A stretch of 32,828 bases of DNA. Origin: Desulfobacterales bacterium. GTDB taxonomy: Bacteria > Desulfobacterota > Desulfovibrionia > Desulfovibrionales > Desulfothermaceae. The stretch spans positions 1 through 32,828 of the forward strand of contig JAMOPG010000206.1 of assembly GCA_027064715.1 (NCBI GenBank), given 5' to 3'. Under the pieces are notes generated by a model that was given only the letters and a program-made list of their open reading frames with translations, did not search any database and was not told the DNA's origin. Of the stretch, positions 1 to 7,226 are shown piece after piece; position 1 is the first letter of the stretch; the number at the start of each line of letters is the position of its first letter. Made by a program: the position numbers and the translations under genes.

Positions 1-12
1 ACGGGGCCTTGT

Positions 13-121
13 CCTGTTGAACCCCCCAGAAGGGAACTATATTCAACAGGGCCTGCCCTGTTGAATAATAAAAGGGCGACCCTTGTTGGATTTCCTGAGA
101 AAAGGGGTTATTCAACAGGGC
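13..121. repeat. Cluster of inverted 9-12 bp repeats (TTCAACAGG / CCTGTTGAA)
   Basis: The word CCTGTTGAA occurs at 13-21. ATTCAACAGGGC at 41-52 and GCCCTGTTGAAT at 55-66 form a perfect 12-bp inverted repeat with a 2-nt gap. A third full copy, ATTCAACAGGGC, lies at 110-121. The arms can pair in several mutually exclusive ways (13-21 with 42-50, 41-52 with 55-66, 55-66 with 110-121). A smaller stem AAGGG/CCCTT lies at 72-83. The cluster sits inside the region where the riboswitch core would be expected. It could be part of an unusual aptamer, a small palindromic repeat element, or a remnant of an insertion. Confidence 0.7.
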
Positions 122-227
122 AAGTAGGATGATCCTTAGAGTCAGAAGACCTGCCTGGAAAGAGATTTTAAGTCTCTCGGAGCAAGGGACTTAAGAACTA
201 TGTATAATTTTGGGGATAAAAACGGGA

Positions 228-272
228 AATCCCTGAAATCCAACTCGTATAAAGGATTTCAGGGATTTTTTT
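228..272 (+). terminator. Intrinsic terminator / expression platform of the leader
   Basis: A perfect 14-bp stem (AATCCCTGAAATCC at 228-241 with GGATTTCAGGGATT at 254-267) encloses a 12-nt loop and runs into a T tract ending at about 272. It lies between the B12 box and the receptor remnant, the usual place for a transcription-terminating expression platform. An anti-terminator partner was not worked out. Confidence 0.85.
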
Positions 273-306
273 TGTAAACAATAATTTTTAAAAAAAAGGG
301 AAGGAC

Positions 307-1088
307 ATGATAAAGACAAAACACATATATGTCCAACTATAGGGGCGATATATCTTATTAATGATAATATTAGAGTCAGGGCAAATTATGCCCAGGGCTA
401 TAGGATGCCTAGTGCAAAAGAACTTGCATGAGATTATTATTTTGGGGGCAGACACTATAGAGGGAATTCAGATCTGGACCCAGAAAGAAGCTGGACAGCA
501 GAAGGTGGTGTAGATGCATCTTTTGAATATCTAGATACATCCGTGGGATATTTTTACACCCATTTTAAAGATAGAATTGTGACAAAATCAGATTATGTGA
601 ATCAAATAGTCACTTATGAAAATTATGGAGAGGCAAAAATCCAGGGTCTGGAGGCAAATCTTTCCTTTAATGTGGGTAAATTCTTTGATTTATCCTATAA
701 AATTAAGACCTATGGAAATATTGTATATCTTATAGATAGAAAAGACGAAGAAACCCATGATGACCTAAAATATACTGAAAGATTGACCGCCAGCTACGGA
801 TTATATGTATCTGATAAAAAAGGTTTTTGGTCTAATTTAAATTTTGAATACCATGGAAATCAGTGGATAGACGACTGGGAATCTGGATGGCCTGTCCCTG
901 TAATAAAAAAAGGAGGCTTTAGAGTGGCAAATCTCACAGTTGGAAAAAAATTAACTGATATTGGAAGATTTGGGAGTCTTTCTATAAAAGGAGAAATTAG
1001 AAATCTGCTAGATAAAGATTATAGCTTTGTAAAAGGGTATCCCATGCCTGGTCGATCTTTTTATATAGGGATCAGGTATGAATATTAA
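307..1088 (+). pseudogene. TonB-dependent outer-membrane receptor remnant (BtuB-like), internally deleted
   Basis: The intact part (543-1088) encodes the C-terminal beta-barrel of a TonB-dependent receptor: alternating aromatic strands, a late RNLLDKDY motif, and an ending in YEY as outer-membrane barrels do. The same frame continues upstream to about 342 with typical mid-barrel sequence (ANYAQGYRMPSAKEL, then GNSDLDPERSW, the usual 'GxxLxPE' region). An in-frame TGA at 429-431 interrupts it. Further upstream, an ATG at 307 behind a GGGAAGG-like ribosome site starts a different frame that stops at 340 after 11 codons. This fits an original start joined out of frame to the middle of the barrel by a deletion of several hundred codons; signal peptide, plug and TonB box are missing. 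The leader suggests a corrinoid substrate. The remaining 181-codon ORF is unlikely to make a working receptor. Confidence 0.75.
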
Positions 1089-1120
1089 ATAATTGTGCCA
1101 GGCCCTTACTCTCCATATAT

Positions 1121-1165
1121 AAGAGCGGCGACACCAGCCCCCCTTTAACTCGCCGCTCTTTTTTT
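1121..1165 (+). terminator. Rho-independent terminator after the receptor remnant
   Basis: The stem AAGAGCGGCGA (1121-1131) pairs perfectly with TCGCCGCTCTT (1150-1160) around an 18-nt loop and is followed by a T tract. It starts 33 bases after the receptor stop. The rest of the 312-base gap up to bioB (1166-1400) is very AT-rich and holds the bioB promoter; I see no gene in it. Confidence 0.85.
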
Positions 1166-1341
1166 AATTATTTACACCTCCTATTCTTTGTAATTGGATA
1201 AGTTTCTTTGAAAACCAACATAGGTTGTGTTTCATAATATTTTAGTTAATATGATGGGAAAATTTTTTTCTCTAAATCTCTACTATAACATATTAAATTT
1301 ATTTAATAAACGATTGATAGTTAAGTAATATTTTTATGTGA

Positions 1342-1370
1342 TTGACATTTATCATAAATCGTTTTATGAA
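1342..1370 (+). promoter_or_regulatory. Predicted bioB operon promoter with overlapping dyad
   Basis: TTGACA (1342-1347) and TATGAA (1365-1370) are separated by 17 bp, a good sigma-70-type match on the -35 side. An inverted repeat TCATAAA-TCGT-TTTATGA (1352-1369) covers the spacer and most of the -10, so a bound repressor would block the promoter. It does not resemble the usual BirA operator. The bioB ribosome site AGGAGA (1387-1392) lies 8 nt before the ATG. Confidence 0.5.
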
Positions 1371-1400
1371 CAGACAAATTTATATTAGGAGATAGAGATC

Positions 1401-2366
1401 ATGATTAAAGATATTGTAAAAAAAGTGGTGAGAGGTGAATCAGTAGAATCTCAGGAAATAGATTCAATCTTACAACAATGTAAGTGGTATGATATCTTGT
1501 GGGGGGCTAACAAGATACGGGAGACTTTTAAGGGAAATAAAATTTTTGCGTGTTCCATTATAAATGCAAAGTCTGGTCTTTGTTCTGAAGACTGTAAGTT
1601 TTGTGCCCAGTCAAAGTTTCACAATACTGGAGTGAAAGTATATCCTTTGTTAGAAAAAGAGGAGCTTGTAAAAAGGGCGTTAGATTTGGCAGAAAAAGGA
1701 GCAACTCATTTTTCATTTGTAACTAGTGGAAAGAAGCTTTCAAAAAAAGACATTGATATTATTTGTGAAGCTGCACTGGAGATCAAAAATAAAAGTAGTA
1801 TTAAATTGTGTGCATCGTTGGGTCTATTGGATTTAGATTATGCAAGGAATTTAAGGGAAGCAGGAATTACCAGATATCATCACAATTTAGAAACATCTAA
1901 ATCATTTTTCAAAAATATCTGCACCACACATGAGTATGAAGAGGATATTGAAACAATAGAGGTTGCAAAAAAGGCAGGAATGGAAGTTTGTAGTGGGGGG
2001 ATAATGGGGCTTGGAGAAGATTTTTCACACAGGATAGAGCTTGCACTACTTTTAAATGAACTTGAGGTAGATTCAATACCAATAAATTTTTTAAATCCAA
2101 TTAAAGGCACTAAACTTGAAAATATGCCCTTAATCCCACCTATTGAAGCCTTGGTATGTATAGCTCTTTTTAGATTTTTAAATCCAGATAAAAATATTAC
2201 TATTTGTGGTGGGAGAGAGGTGTGTCTTAGAGATATGCAGTCATGGATATTTTTTGCTGGTGCAAATGGAATAATGATTGGAAACTACCTTACTACACAG
2301 GGAAGAGAAATTGATGATGATCTAAAAATGATAAATGATTTGGGACTTGAGATAGTTTATGAATAG
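1401..2366 (+). CDS. bioB: Biotin synthase (radical SAM)
   Basis: Inserts sulfur into dethiobiotin to form biotin, the last step of the pathway, in the cytoplasm. The radical-SAM cluster motif CxxxCxxC is at C61, C65 and C68 (CSEDCKFCAQS). The downstream regions typical of BioB follow: YHHNLET around 154-160, CSGGIMGLGE around 198-207, and a C-terminal segment around ICGGREV and GANGIMIGNYLTT. The length of 321 residues is normal. The ATG has a good AGGAGA ribosome site. It is first in a plus-strand operon and overlaps the next gene by 8 nt. The assignment is secure; regulation is probably through the promoter just upstream. Confidence 0.96.
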   Translation: MIKDIVKKVVRGESVESQEIDSILQQCKWYDILWGANKIRETFKGNKIFACSIINAKSGLCSEDCKFCAQSKFHNTGVKVYPLLEKEELVKRALDLAEKGATHFSFVTSGKKLSKKDIDIICEAALEIKNKSSIKLCASLGLLDLDYARNLREAGITRYHHNLETSKSFFKNICTTHEYEEDIETIEVAKKAGMEVCSGGIMGLGEDFSHRIELALLLNELEVDSIPINFLNPIKGTKLENMPLIPPIEALVCIALFRFLNPDKNITICGGREVCLRDMQSWIFFAGANGIMIGNYLTTQGREIDDDLKMINDLGLEIVYE

Positions 2367-2664
2367 ACATTATAGAGGATACTTTTTTTTTGATCCCAAT
2401 GAAGAGATATTTGAAAAACATTTTCCTGGAATACCAGTTGTGCCTGGTAGTATGATTTTAAGCTATTTTTTAAAAGAGATTCAAAAAATCTTAAACTGTC
2501 TATTACAAGATCTTACTGTTAAGAATTTTAAATTCATAAAGTTTATCTCTCCAGGAGAATATGAGTTTCAAATCAATTTTAAAGAAAATTACATTAGTTG
2601 TAAGCTTTTTGATAATGATAAGATAGTTTCAAAAGGAAAGGTTTTTTATAATTATGGAAAATAG
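2359..2664 (+). CDS. Hotdog-fold 3-hydroxyacyl-ACP dehydratase-like protein (FabZ-like), biotin operon
   Basis: A short protein of 101 residues carrying the FabZ signature HFPGIPVVPG at residues 21-30; H21 aligns with the catalytic histidine. The following helix, where FabZ has EALAQ, reads FLKEIQKIL, so the acidic partner may be the glutamate of that helix. It is shorter than usual FabZ (about 145 residues), with compressed C-terminal strands. It overlaps bioB by 8 nt and the SDR gene by 11 nt, so it is translationally coupled. Lying between bioB and an SDR/ACP/KAS set, it probably dehydrates the 3-hydroxy intermediate during pimeloyl-chain building. The fold call is firm; the exact substrate is inferred from context. 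Confidence 0.75.
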   Translation: MNRHYRGYFFFDPNEEIFEKHFPGIPVVPGSMILSYFLKEIQKILNCLLQDLTVKNFKFIKFISPGEYEFQINFKENYISCKLFDNDKIVSKGKVFYNYGK

Positions 2665-3373
2665 TTATCTAATCATTGGTGCAGGTTGTGATATAGGTGT
2701 TGAATTTATTAAATTATTGTTAAATAGAAAAACAAATTTTATAATTGCAACATATAGATCAGAAGATTCAAAAAAAAGACTTCTTGATTTAATAAAAGAT
2801 ACAGAGGTAAATTTTGATATTGTCCACCTAGACTTTGAAGTTTTGTCTTCACTACAAAATGTTTTAAATGATATTTCATATATAAAATATGTTGTTGACC
2901 TTGCTCACAACAACCTAGAAGAATTGTTTGCATCTTTAAAAGATAAACACATAGTTGACTATTATACAGCAAATATAATCAATAGGGCAATTTTTTTGAA
3001 GTATATAGTTAGAAAGATGTTGACAAAAAGAAAAGGTAGACTTTTGTATTTATCTTCCACAGCAGTTATGTATCCTAACAAAGGACAGAGTCTATATTCA
3101 TCATCAAAATCAGCAGTGGAAAATATTTATAAGAGTATTGGTATTGAGATGGGTAACAGAGGTATAACAAGTGTTATATTGAGATTTGGATATATAAACT
3201 CAGGACGAGCATTGAGTTTTGTGCAGGATAAAAATGATCTTCTACAAGATTTTTTAATTGAACCATCTGAAGTTGCTAAAAAAGTGGATTTCTTTTTGCA
3301 TGATGATGGGAAGTGTTTTAATGCAAATGAAGTGGTTATAGATAGAGGATTTTTTTCTTCAAAGAGATTTTAG
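2654..3373 (+). CDS. SDR-family 3-oxoacyl-ACP reductase-like protein (FabG-like), biotin operon
   Basis: A short-chain dehydrogenase of 239 residues. The N-terminal nucleotide-binding turn reads GAGCDIG (residues 9-15), a variant of GxxxGxG. The catalytic set is visible: Ser134 or Ser135 in YLSST, Tyr148 and Lys152 in YSSSK, and an Asn at 107-110. Sequence and length fit FabG-type ketoreductases, which reduce 3-oxoacyl-ACP with NAD(P)H. It overlaps the dehydratase gene by 11 nt and is followed by an ACP gene, so it most likely works on the dedicated pimeloyl-ACP chain, not in general lipid synthesis. Divergence from housekeeping FabG is suggested by the unusual glycine-rich loop. Confidence 0.78.
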   Translation: MENSYLIIGAGCDIGVEFIKLLLNRKTNFIIATYRSEDSKKRLLDLIKDTEVNFDIVHLDFEVLSSLQNVLNDISYIKYVVDLAHNNLEELFASLKDKHIVDYYTANIINRAIFLKYIVRKMLTKRKGRLLYLSSTAVMYPNKGQSLYSSSKSAVENIYKSIGIEMGNRGITSVILRFGYINSGRALSFVQDKNDLLQDFLIEPSEVAKKVDFFLHDDGKCFNANEVVIDRGFFSSKRF

Positions 3374-3388
3374 GAGGTGAAGTCGATA

Positions 3389-3760
3389 ATGGATATTTTA
3401 GATGTTTTAAAAAAGATTATAGCAGATATAATGGATATTGATGAACAAGAAATAGATAGAGAAACATATCTAATTAGAGACTTAAACATGGAATCTATAG
3501 ACCTTTTAGAGCTCTCTGTTGCAATAAATTCCCAATTTAAGATTGATGTAGAAGACGATAAGGCCTTTTTAAAGGATTTAAGATTTATATTAAAAGAGAT
3601 TGACCATAATACATCTCTTGATAACTATTTATCAAACCAATATCCACATCTAAGTAAATCAAGGATTGATGAGATTTTGGCAGATCTTGAAAATGGACCA
3701 GTGCTAAAACTAAAAGATGTTGAACAATATATAAATTACACTTTACATAGTCATGGATAA
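3389..3760 (+). CDS. Acyl carrier protein with C-terminal extension, biotin operon
   Basis: The protein has the ACP helical pattern, with the phosphopantetheine-bearing serine in the segment LNMESIDLLEL, where MESID replaces the usual ADSLD. The acidic DIDEQEIDRETYLIRDL helix-loop before it is typical. About 40 residues follow the ACP domain, ending in a predicted amphipathic helix; ordinary ACPs have about 78 residues, this one about 123. I chose the ATG at 3389 because AGGAGG (3372-3377) lies 11 nt upstream; a GTG at 3377 would add four residues but overlaps the ribosome site. It overlaps the KAS gene by 8 nt. The inferred role is to carry the growing pimeloyl chain specifically for biotin. 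Confidence 0.8.
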   Translation: MDILDVLKKIIADIMDIDEQEIDRETYLIRDLNMESIDLLELSVAINSQFKIDVEDDKAFLKDLRFILKEIDHNTSLDNYLSNQYPHLSKSRIDEILADLENGPVLKLKDVEQYINYTLHSHG

Positions 3761-4940
3761 TAGAGTTGTTGTCACAGGAATAGGAATCATACTTCCCATT
3801 GGTAAAACAGAACAAGAAGTGATTCATTCAATAAAAAATGATGTGGTCAACTTTCAAAGATCTAGCTTTAGGAAGGATGTAATTGTTAGTCCTGTAGAAG
3901 ATTTTGATTTTAAAGCTTATATAAAAGCATATAAATACTCACGCTATCTGCCAAAAAGCTGGAGACTTACAATCTGTGCTGTGAAAAAGGCCATTGAAGA
4001 TGCAAAGATTTCTCAAAAGATATTGGAGAACTCTTCTCTTTTTGTAGGAATAGGGCCAAATGTGGATGTTTTTGATATGCAAATAGAACAAAAGGCCCTT
4101 GGAATTTTGAGTATCCTCCCAAATACTCCCAGTTTTTGTATATCAAATCTATTTAGCATTCATGGAGAAAATCTCACAATCTCCACTGCATGTTCTAGTT
4201 CTCTTCAAAGTATTGGAGAGGGATTTTTAAGAATTAAAAAGGGAGATACAAAGGTGGCCCTATGTGGTGGTGGTGATAGTAGATTGTCTAATTTGGGTAT
4301 TTCACTTTATTATAATGCTAGGGTGCTGAAATTAATAGATGAATCACAAGATGTAAAAAATAGCTATGCCCCTTTTGATAAGAAAAATATGGGGTTTGTG
4401 CCAGGAGAAGGGGGGGCATTTTTAGTCTTAGAAGAACTATCTCATGCAAAAAAAAGGGGAGCAAAGATATATGGTGAAATTATAGGATATTCATCATCAA
4501 TGGATGGTCTAAATCCAACAGCCCCTGATACATCTGCCAAATATCCTACAAAATGTATAGAGAATGCATTGGAAAAAGCCAATATTGATCCAAATGAGAT
4601 AGATGCAATATTTGCTCATGGCACAGGAACTAAGTTAAATGATATAATGGAAATAAAACTAATAAAAAATCTTTTTGTAAATAAAAATCCTTATATTACA
4701 GCATTAAAATCTTGGATAGGACACCTTGCATCAGGATGTGGTGCTGCAGAGATGGCAATTGGTATATTTTGTCTTAAAAAGAATATTATACCAAAAATAA
4801 GAAATTTGAAAGATCCAAGAGATGACTTTATTCCTTTTGTAATACATAATACTTACAGACAAGTAAATATTGCAATTTTTCAATCATTTGGCTTTGGTGG
4901 TCAAAATGCTTGTATAATATTTAAGAACTCAGTAGATTGA
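3753..4940 (+). CDS. Beta-ketoacyl-ACP synthase (KAS I/II, FabF-like), biotin operon
   Basis: A 395-residue thiolase-fold condensing enzyme with the full FabB/FabF triad: Cys147 in TACSSS, His289 in AHGTGT and His324 in KSWIGH. The C-terminal glycine-rich FGFGGQNA loop is present. It extends an acyl chain with malonyl-ACP. Its place between an ACP gene and bioF implies that it builds a dicarboxylic pimeloyl chain. It is not a BioZ-type KAS III, whose catalytic set is Cys-His-Asn. It overlaps both neighbours by a few bases. How the carboxylated primer is accepted cannot be read from the sequence. Confidence 0.85.
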   Translation: MDNRVVVTGIGIILPIGKTEQEVIHSIKNDVVNFQRSSFRKDVIVSPVEDFDFKAYIKAYKYSRYLPKSWRLTICAVKKAIEDAKISQKILENSSLFVGIGPNVDVFDMQIEQKALGILSILPNTPSFCISNLFSIHGENLTISTACSSSLQSIGEGFLRIKKGDTKVALCGGGDSRLSNLGISLYYNARVLKLIDESQDVKNSYAPFDKKNMGFVPGEGGAFLVLEELSHAKKRGAKIYGEIIGYSSSMDGLNPTAPDTSAKYPTKCIENALEKANIDPNEIDAIFAHGTGTKLNDIMEIKLIKNLFVNKNPYITALKSWIGHLASGCGAAEMAIGIFCLKKNIIPKIRNLKDPRDDFIPFVIHNTYRQVNIAIFQSFGFGGQNACIIFKNSVD

Positions 4941-5356
4941 TTTCAATTTTTATGAAATTTCAACATATTATATCCATATCAAAAGATGAAATAGAGTTAA
5001 AGGTTACTTATACGTCTAATGATTTGTGGAAAATCATTGAATCTGTATTCCATGCAGGTGGGCTACATTTAAGGTATATTTTTCATTTTCAAAAACATAT
5101 TTTTTTGGTAAAGGTCTCTGAATTTGTTTTTTTGAATTATTTAAACTTGTCGTCAGGCATAGTAAAGTCAAATCTTGTTGCAAAATCTTTATCTGGTGCT
5201 GTTTACAAGGGCTGTATTTTATCAGATGATGGGTTGGTTTTACAGACAGAGTTTTTGTTGGGTGTAAAAGATTATGACCATGAATTTAGAAAGGAATCTC
5301 TTAAACCGTACTATGAGAGGCTTTTTAGATGTTTGATGAATACAAAAAGAAAATAG
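4937..5356 (+). CDS. Unrecognised small protein, possibly a second hotdog-fold subunit, biotin operon
   Basis: 139 residues with no motif I can name with confidence. The second half shows alternating hydrophobic strands (about residues 50-110: KVSEFVFL, then SGIVKSNLVAK, VYKGCIL, GLVLQTEFLLG), like the C-terminal sheet of a hotdog dehydratase or thioesterase. The HFPxxP signature is absent, but a FHAGG segment sits near residue 37. It may form a heterodimer with the short FabZ-like protein or act as a thioesterase or dehydratase on pimeloyl-ACP. The TTG at 4937 overlaps the KAS stop; an ATG at 4952 is an alternative start. It overlaps bioF by 28 nt. Membership in the biotin pathway rests only on operon position. 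Confidence 0.6.
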   Translation: MISIFMKFQHIISISKDEIELKVTYTSNDLWKIIESVFHAGGLHLRYIFHFQKHIFLVKVSEFVFLNYLNLSSGIVKSNLVAKSLSGAVYKGCILSDDGLVLQTEFLLGVKDYDHEFRKESLKPYYERLFRCLMNTKRK

Positions 5357-6480
5357 AGATACAAAAAAGAGAATTTTTGTATCGTTGTCCTCATAAAATA
5401 GCTACCAGAAAAGGTAAATATATAGATGCAGGGGGGAAAAGGTTAATAAATTTTTCTGCTAATGACTACCTAGGGCTCTCTTCAGACAGAAAGATAAAAG
5501 AGATAATAGTGAGGAATTTTGAAAAATATCCTGCGTCGTCATCATCGTCTCGCCTTGTATGTGGAAATTATAATGTTGTTTTAGATGCAGAGAAAAAGGT
5601 GGCAGAATATTTTGGATATGAGGACTGTATCTTTTTTCAAACTGGATTTCAGGCAAATCTGGCTTTAATGTCTACGATTTTTTTAGATAACCACAAGGTT
5701 TTTATAGATAAACATGTTCATGCTAGTACGATATCTGGTTTAAAACTTGGGGGTGTACGTTTTAATACTTTTAAACACAATGACTTAACACATCTTAAAA
5801 AAAGGCTTAATTCTAATGAAAATAAAAATAGTTGGGTGGTGACAGAATCCATATTTTCAATGGATGGAGATTTGTTAGATGTAGAGAAGCTTTTTCAGCT
5901 TAAAGATAATTATAATTTTAAATTGATTGTGGATGAAGCACACGCTGTAGGAATTTTAGGGAAAAAAGGCGTGGGACTTGCACAAGGTGTTGCTGATATA
6001 GCTGTAGGGACCTTTACTAAGGCCTTTGGGTTTTTTGGAGCATTTGTATTGCTTCCAAAGATTATCAAAGAATATTTGTTCAATTTTTCTATACCTCTCA
6101 TATATTCAACAGCTCTGCCCCCTGCCCATAGTGGATGTATATTAGATCTTATAGATATAGTTGAAGATCTTGAGGATAGAAGATGGTATGTTCAGGAGTT
6201 ATCTCAGCTTGCAAGACAAAAGTTAGAAAAAGCAGGAATAAAATATACAGGTTCAGCCCATATAATAACAATACCAATTGGTGAAGAAGAGTTAGGTAAA
6301 AACATATCTGAGGAATTGATTAGCAGGGGATATATGGTTTTTTATTCAAGATATCCAACTGTTCCATTAGGTAAATCACTACTCAGGATCAGTCTTTGTT
6401 ATTTTCACACAGAATCAGATATAATTAAATTCATTGAGTTGCTTAAAGATATACTTTATAAATATGGAATCTTGAAATGA
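5329..6480 (+). CDS. bioF: 8-amino-7-oxononanoate synthase
   Basis: A PLP enzyme of the alpha-oxoamine synthase family that condenses pimeloyl-ACP or pimeloyl-CoA with L-alanine. The PLP lysine is Lys231 in TFTKAFG, and Asp202 and His205 lie in VDEAHAVG. The substrate-loop segment SANDYLGLSS (43-52) and the SSSSRLVCGN stretch are typical of BioF. The length of 383 residues is normal. A GAGAGG ribosome site lies 8 nt before the ATG, inside the end of the previous gene. It overlaps bioD by 4 nt. The upstream ACP/KAS/SDR/dehydratase genes presumably supply its acyl substrate. Confidence 0.95.
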   Translation: MFDEYKKKIEIQKREFLYRCPHKIATRKGKYIDAGGKRLINFSANDYLGLSSDRKIKEIIVRNFEKYPASSSSSRLVCGNYNVVLDAEKKVAEYFGYEDCIFFQTGFQANLALMSTIFLDNHKVFIDKHVHASTISGLKLGGVRFNTFKHNDLTHLKKRLNSNENKNSWVVTESIFSMDGDLLDVEKLFQLKDNYNFKLIVDEAHAVGILGKKGVGLAQGVADIAVGTFTKAFGFFGAFVLLPKIIKEYLFNFSIPLIYSTALPPAHSGCILDLIDIVEDLEDRRWYVQELSQLARQKLEKAGIKYTGSAHIITIPIGEEELGKNISEELISRGYMVFYSRYPTVPLGKSLLRISLCYFHTESDIIKFIELLKDILYKYGILK

Positions 6481-7163
6481 AAAATATATTTATTACAGCA
6501 ACAGATACTGGGGTTGGAAAGACGATAGTTTCTCTTTTGATTATGAACTATCTTTACAAAAACTACAATAGACCAGTTTATTTAAAAATTTTTCAAACTG
6601 GTTGTAGTAGCATCTTTGATGCAGATTCAGATGCCTATTTTGTTTATAAAAATATTCTACCAGAGGTGAAAAAAGAATTTCTAAAGGATAAGATTTGTTA
6701 TTTATTTAAAAATCCAAAAGCACCATATTTTGCTGCAAGAGATGAAAATTGCGAGATTGATATATCTTATGTTTTTAATTGGATAGAAGAAAAGATATCT
6801 ATCTATCATCCTGTTGTTTTGGAAGGAGCAGGAGGGCTGTTTGTACCTATTACAAAGAATTTTTTAATGATAGATTTAATAGAAGAATTAGATGTACACG
6901 TAATATTAGTGGCAAGGCCATATCTTGGAACAATAAACCATACCTTGCTTTCTTTAGAAGCCTTATATAGTAGAGATATACCAGTAAAATGTGTGGTGTT
7001 TTCAAATCAATCTAGAGAGGATGTCCCATTAGATATGGTGCAGGAGAATATAGAGGCAGTGGAATTTTTTGGTAAAGTTCCAACCTTTTTTGTTGATTAT
7101 ATTGGAAATCCAACAGGTGATAAAGAAAATTATTTAAATTTAATAGAGAAATTGTTGAGCTAA
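6477..7163 (+). CDS. bioD: Dethiobiotin synthetase
   Basis: An ATP-dependent carboxylase that closes the ureido ring of 7,8-diaminopelargonate to give dethiobiotin. The N-terminal P-loop reads TATDTGVGKT (residues 7-16), characteristic of BioD, and the VLEGAGGLFVPI motif lies near residue 115. 228 residues is a normal length. Last gene of the biotin operon, overlapping bioF by 4 nt. bioA, whose product feeds BioD, is not in the window, so the aminotransferase must be encoded elsewhere or replaced. Confidence 0.95.
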   Translation: MKNIFITATDTGVGKTIVSLLIMNYLYKNYNRPVYLKIFQTGCSSIFDADSDAYFVYKNILPEVKKEFLKDKICYLFKNPKAPYFAARDENCEIDISYVFNWIEEKISIYHPVVLEGAGGLFVPITKNFLMIDLIEELDVHVILVARPYLGTINHTLLSLEALYSRDIPVKCVVFSNQSREDVPLDMVQENIEAVEFFGKVPTFFVDYIGNPTGDKENYLNLIEKLLS

Positions 7164-7197
7164 GAGTGTTAATTCACTAGGACATTATCAATTGAAG

Positions 7198-7218
7198 GGG
7201 CGAGGGGAAAGCTCGCCC
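7198..7218. terminator. GC-rich hairpin between convergent operons
   Basis: GGGCGAG (7198-7204) pairs with CTCGCCC (7212-7218) around a 7-nt loop, in the gap between bioD and the convergent gene at 7227. There is no T tract on either strand, so it is not a standard intrinsic terminator, but its position suggests it may help end one or both transcripts. Confidence 0.35.
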
Positions 7219-7226
7219 AGTTATGC

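Larger units (their letters stand above)
1..272 (+). promoter_or_regulatory. Cobalamin-riboswitch-like leader (partial or degenerate)
   Basis: Positions 138-157 match the B12-box consensus of cobalamin riboswitches (rAGYCMGgAgaCCkGCcd), reading AGAGTCAGAAGACCTGCCTG. A small hairpin follows (AGAGA/TCTCT, about 161-177), where the kissing-loop stem normally sits, and then an intrinsic terminator at 228-272. An AAGGGAA at about 30-36 resembles the conserved 5' core. The canonical stretch that should follow it is not recognisable; this segment is filled by copies of a palindromic repeat instead. The leader lies upstream of a TonB-dependent receptor remnant, the classic BtuB-type target, which supports the call. 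The expected role is transcription attenuation when cobalamin is bound. The aptamer may be decayed like the gene, or its 5' part may begin outside the window. Confidence 0.6.

Noticed and set aside
1210-1233. GAAAACC ... GGTTGTGTTTC as a BirA operator upstream of bioB
   Set aside because: The half-sites are imperfect and separated by 6 bases, while BirA sites have a gap of about 14-16; it also lies over 100 bp upstream of the likely promoter.
1880-2110. Minus-strand ORFs inside bioB
   Set aside because: Antisense shadows of a secure bioB frame, with no ribosome site or recognisable protein features.
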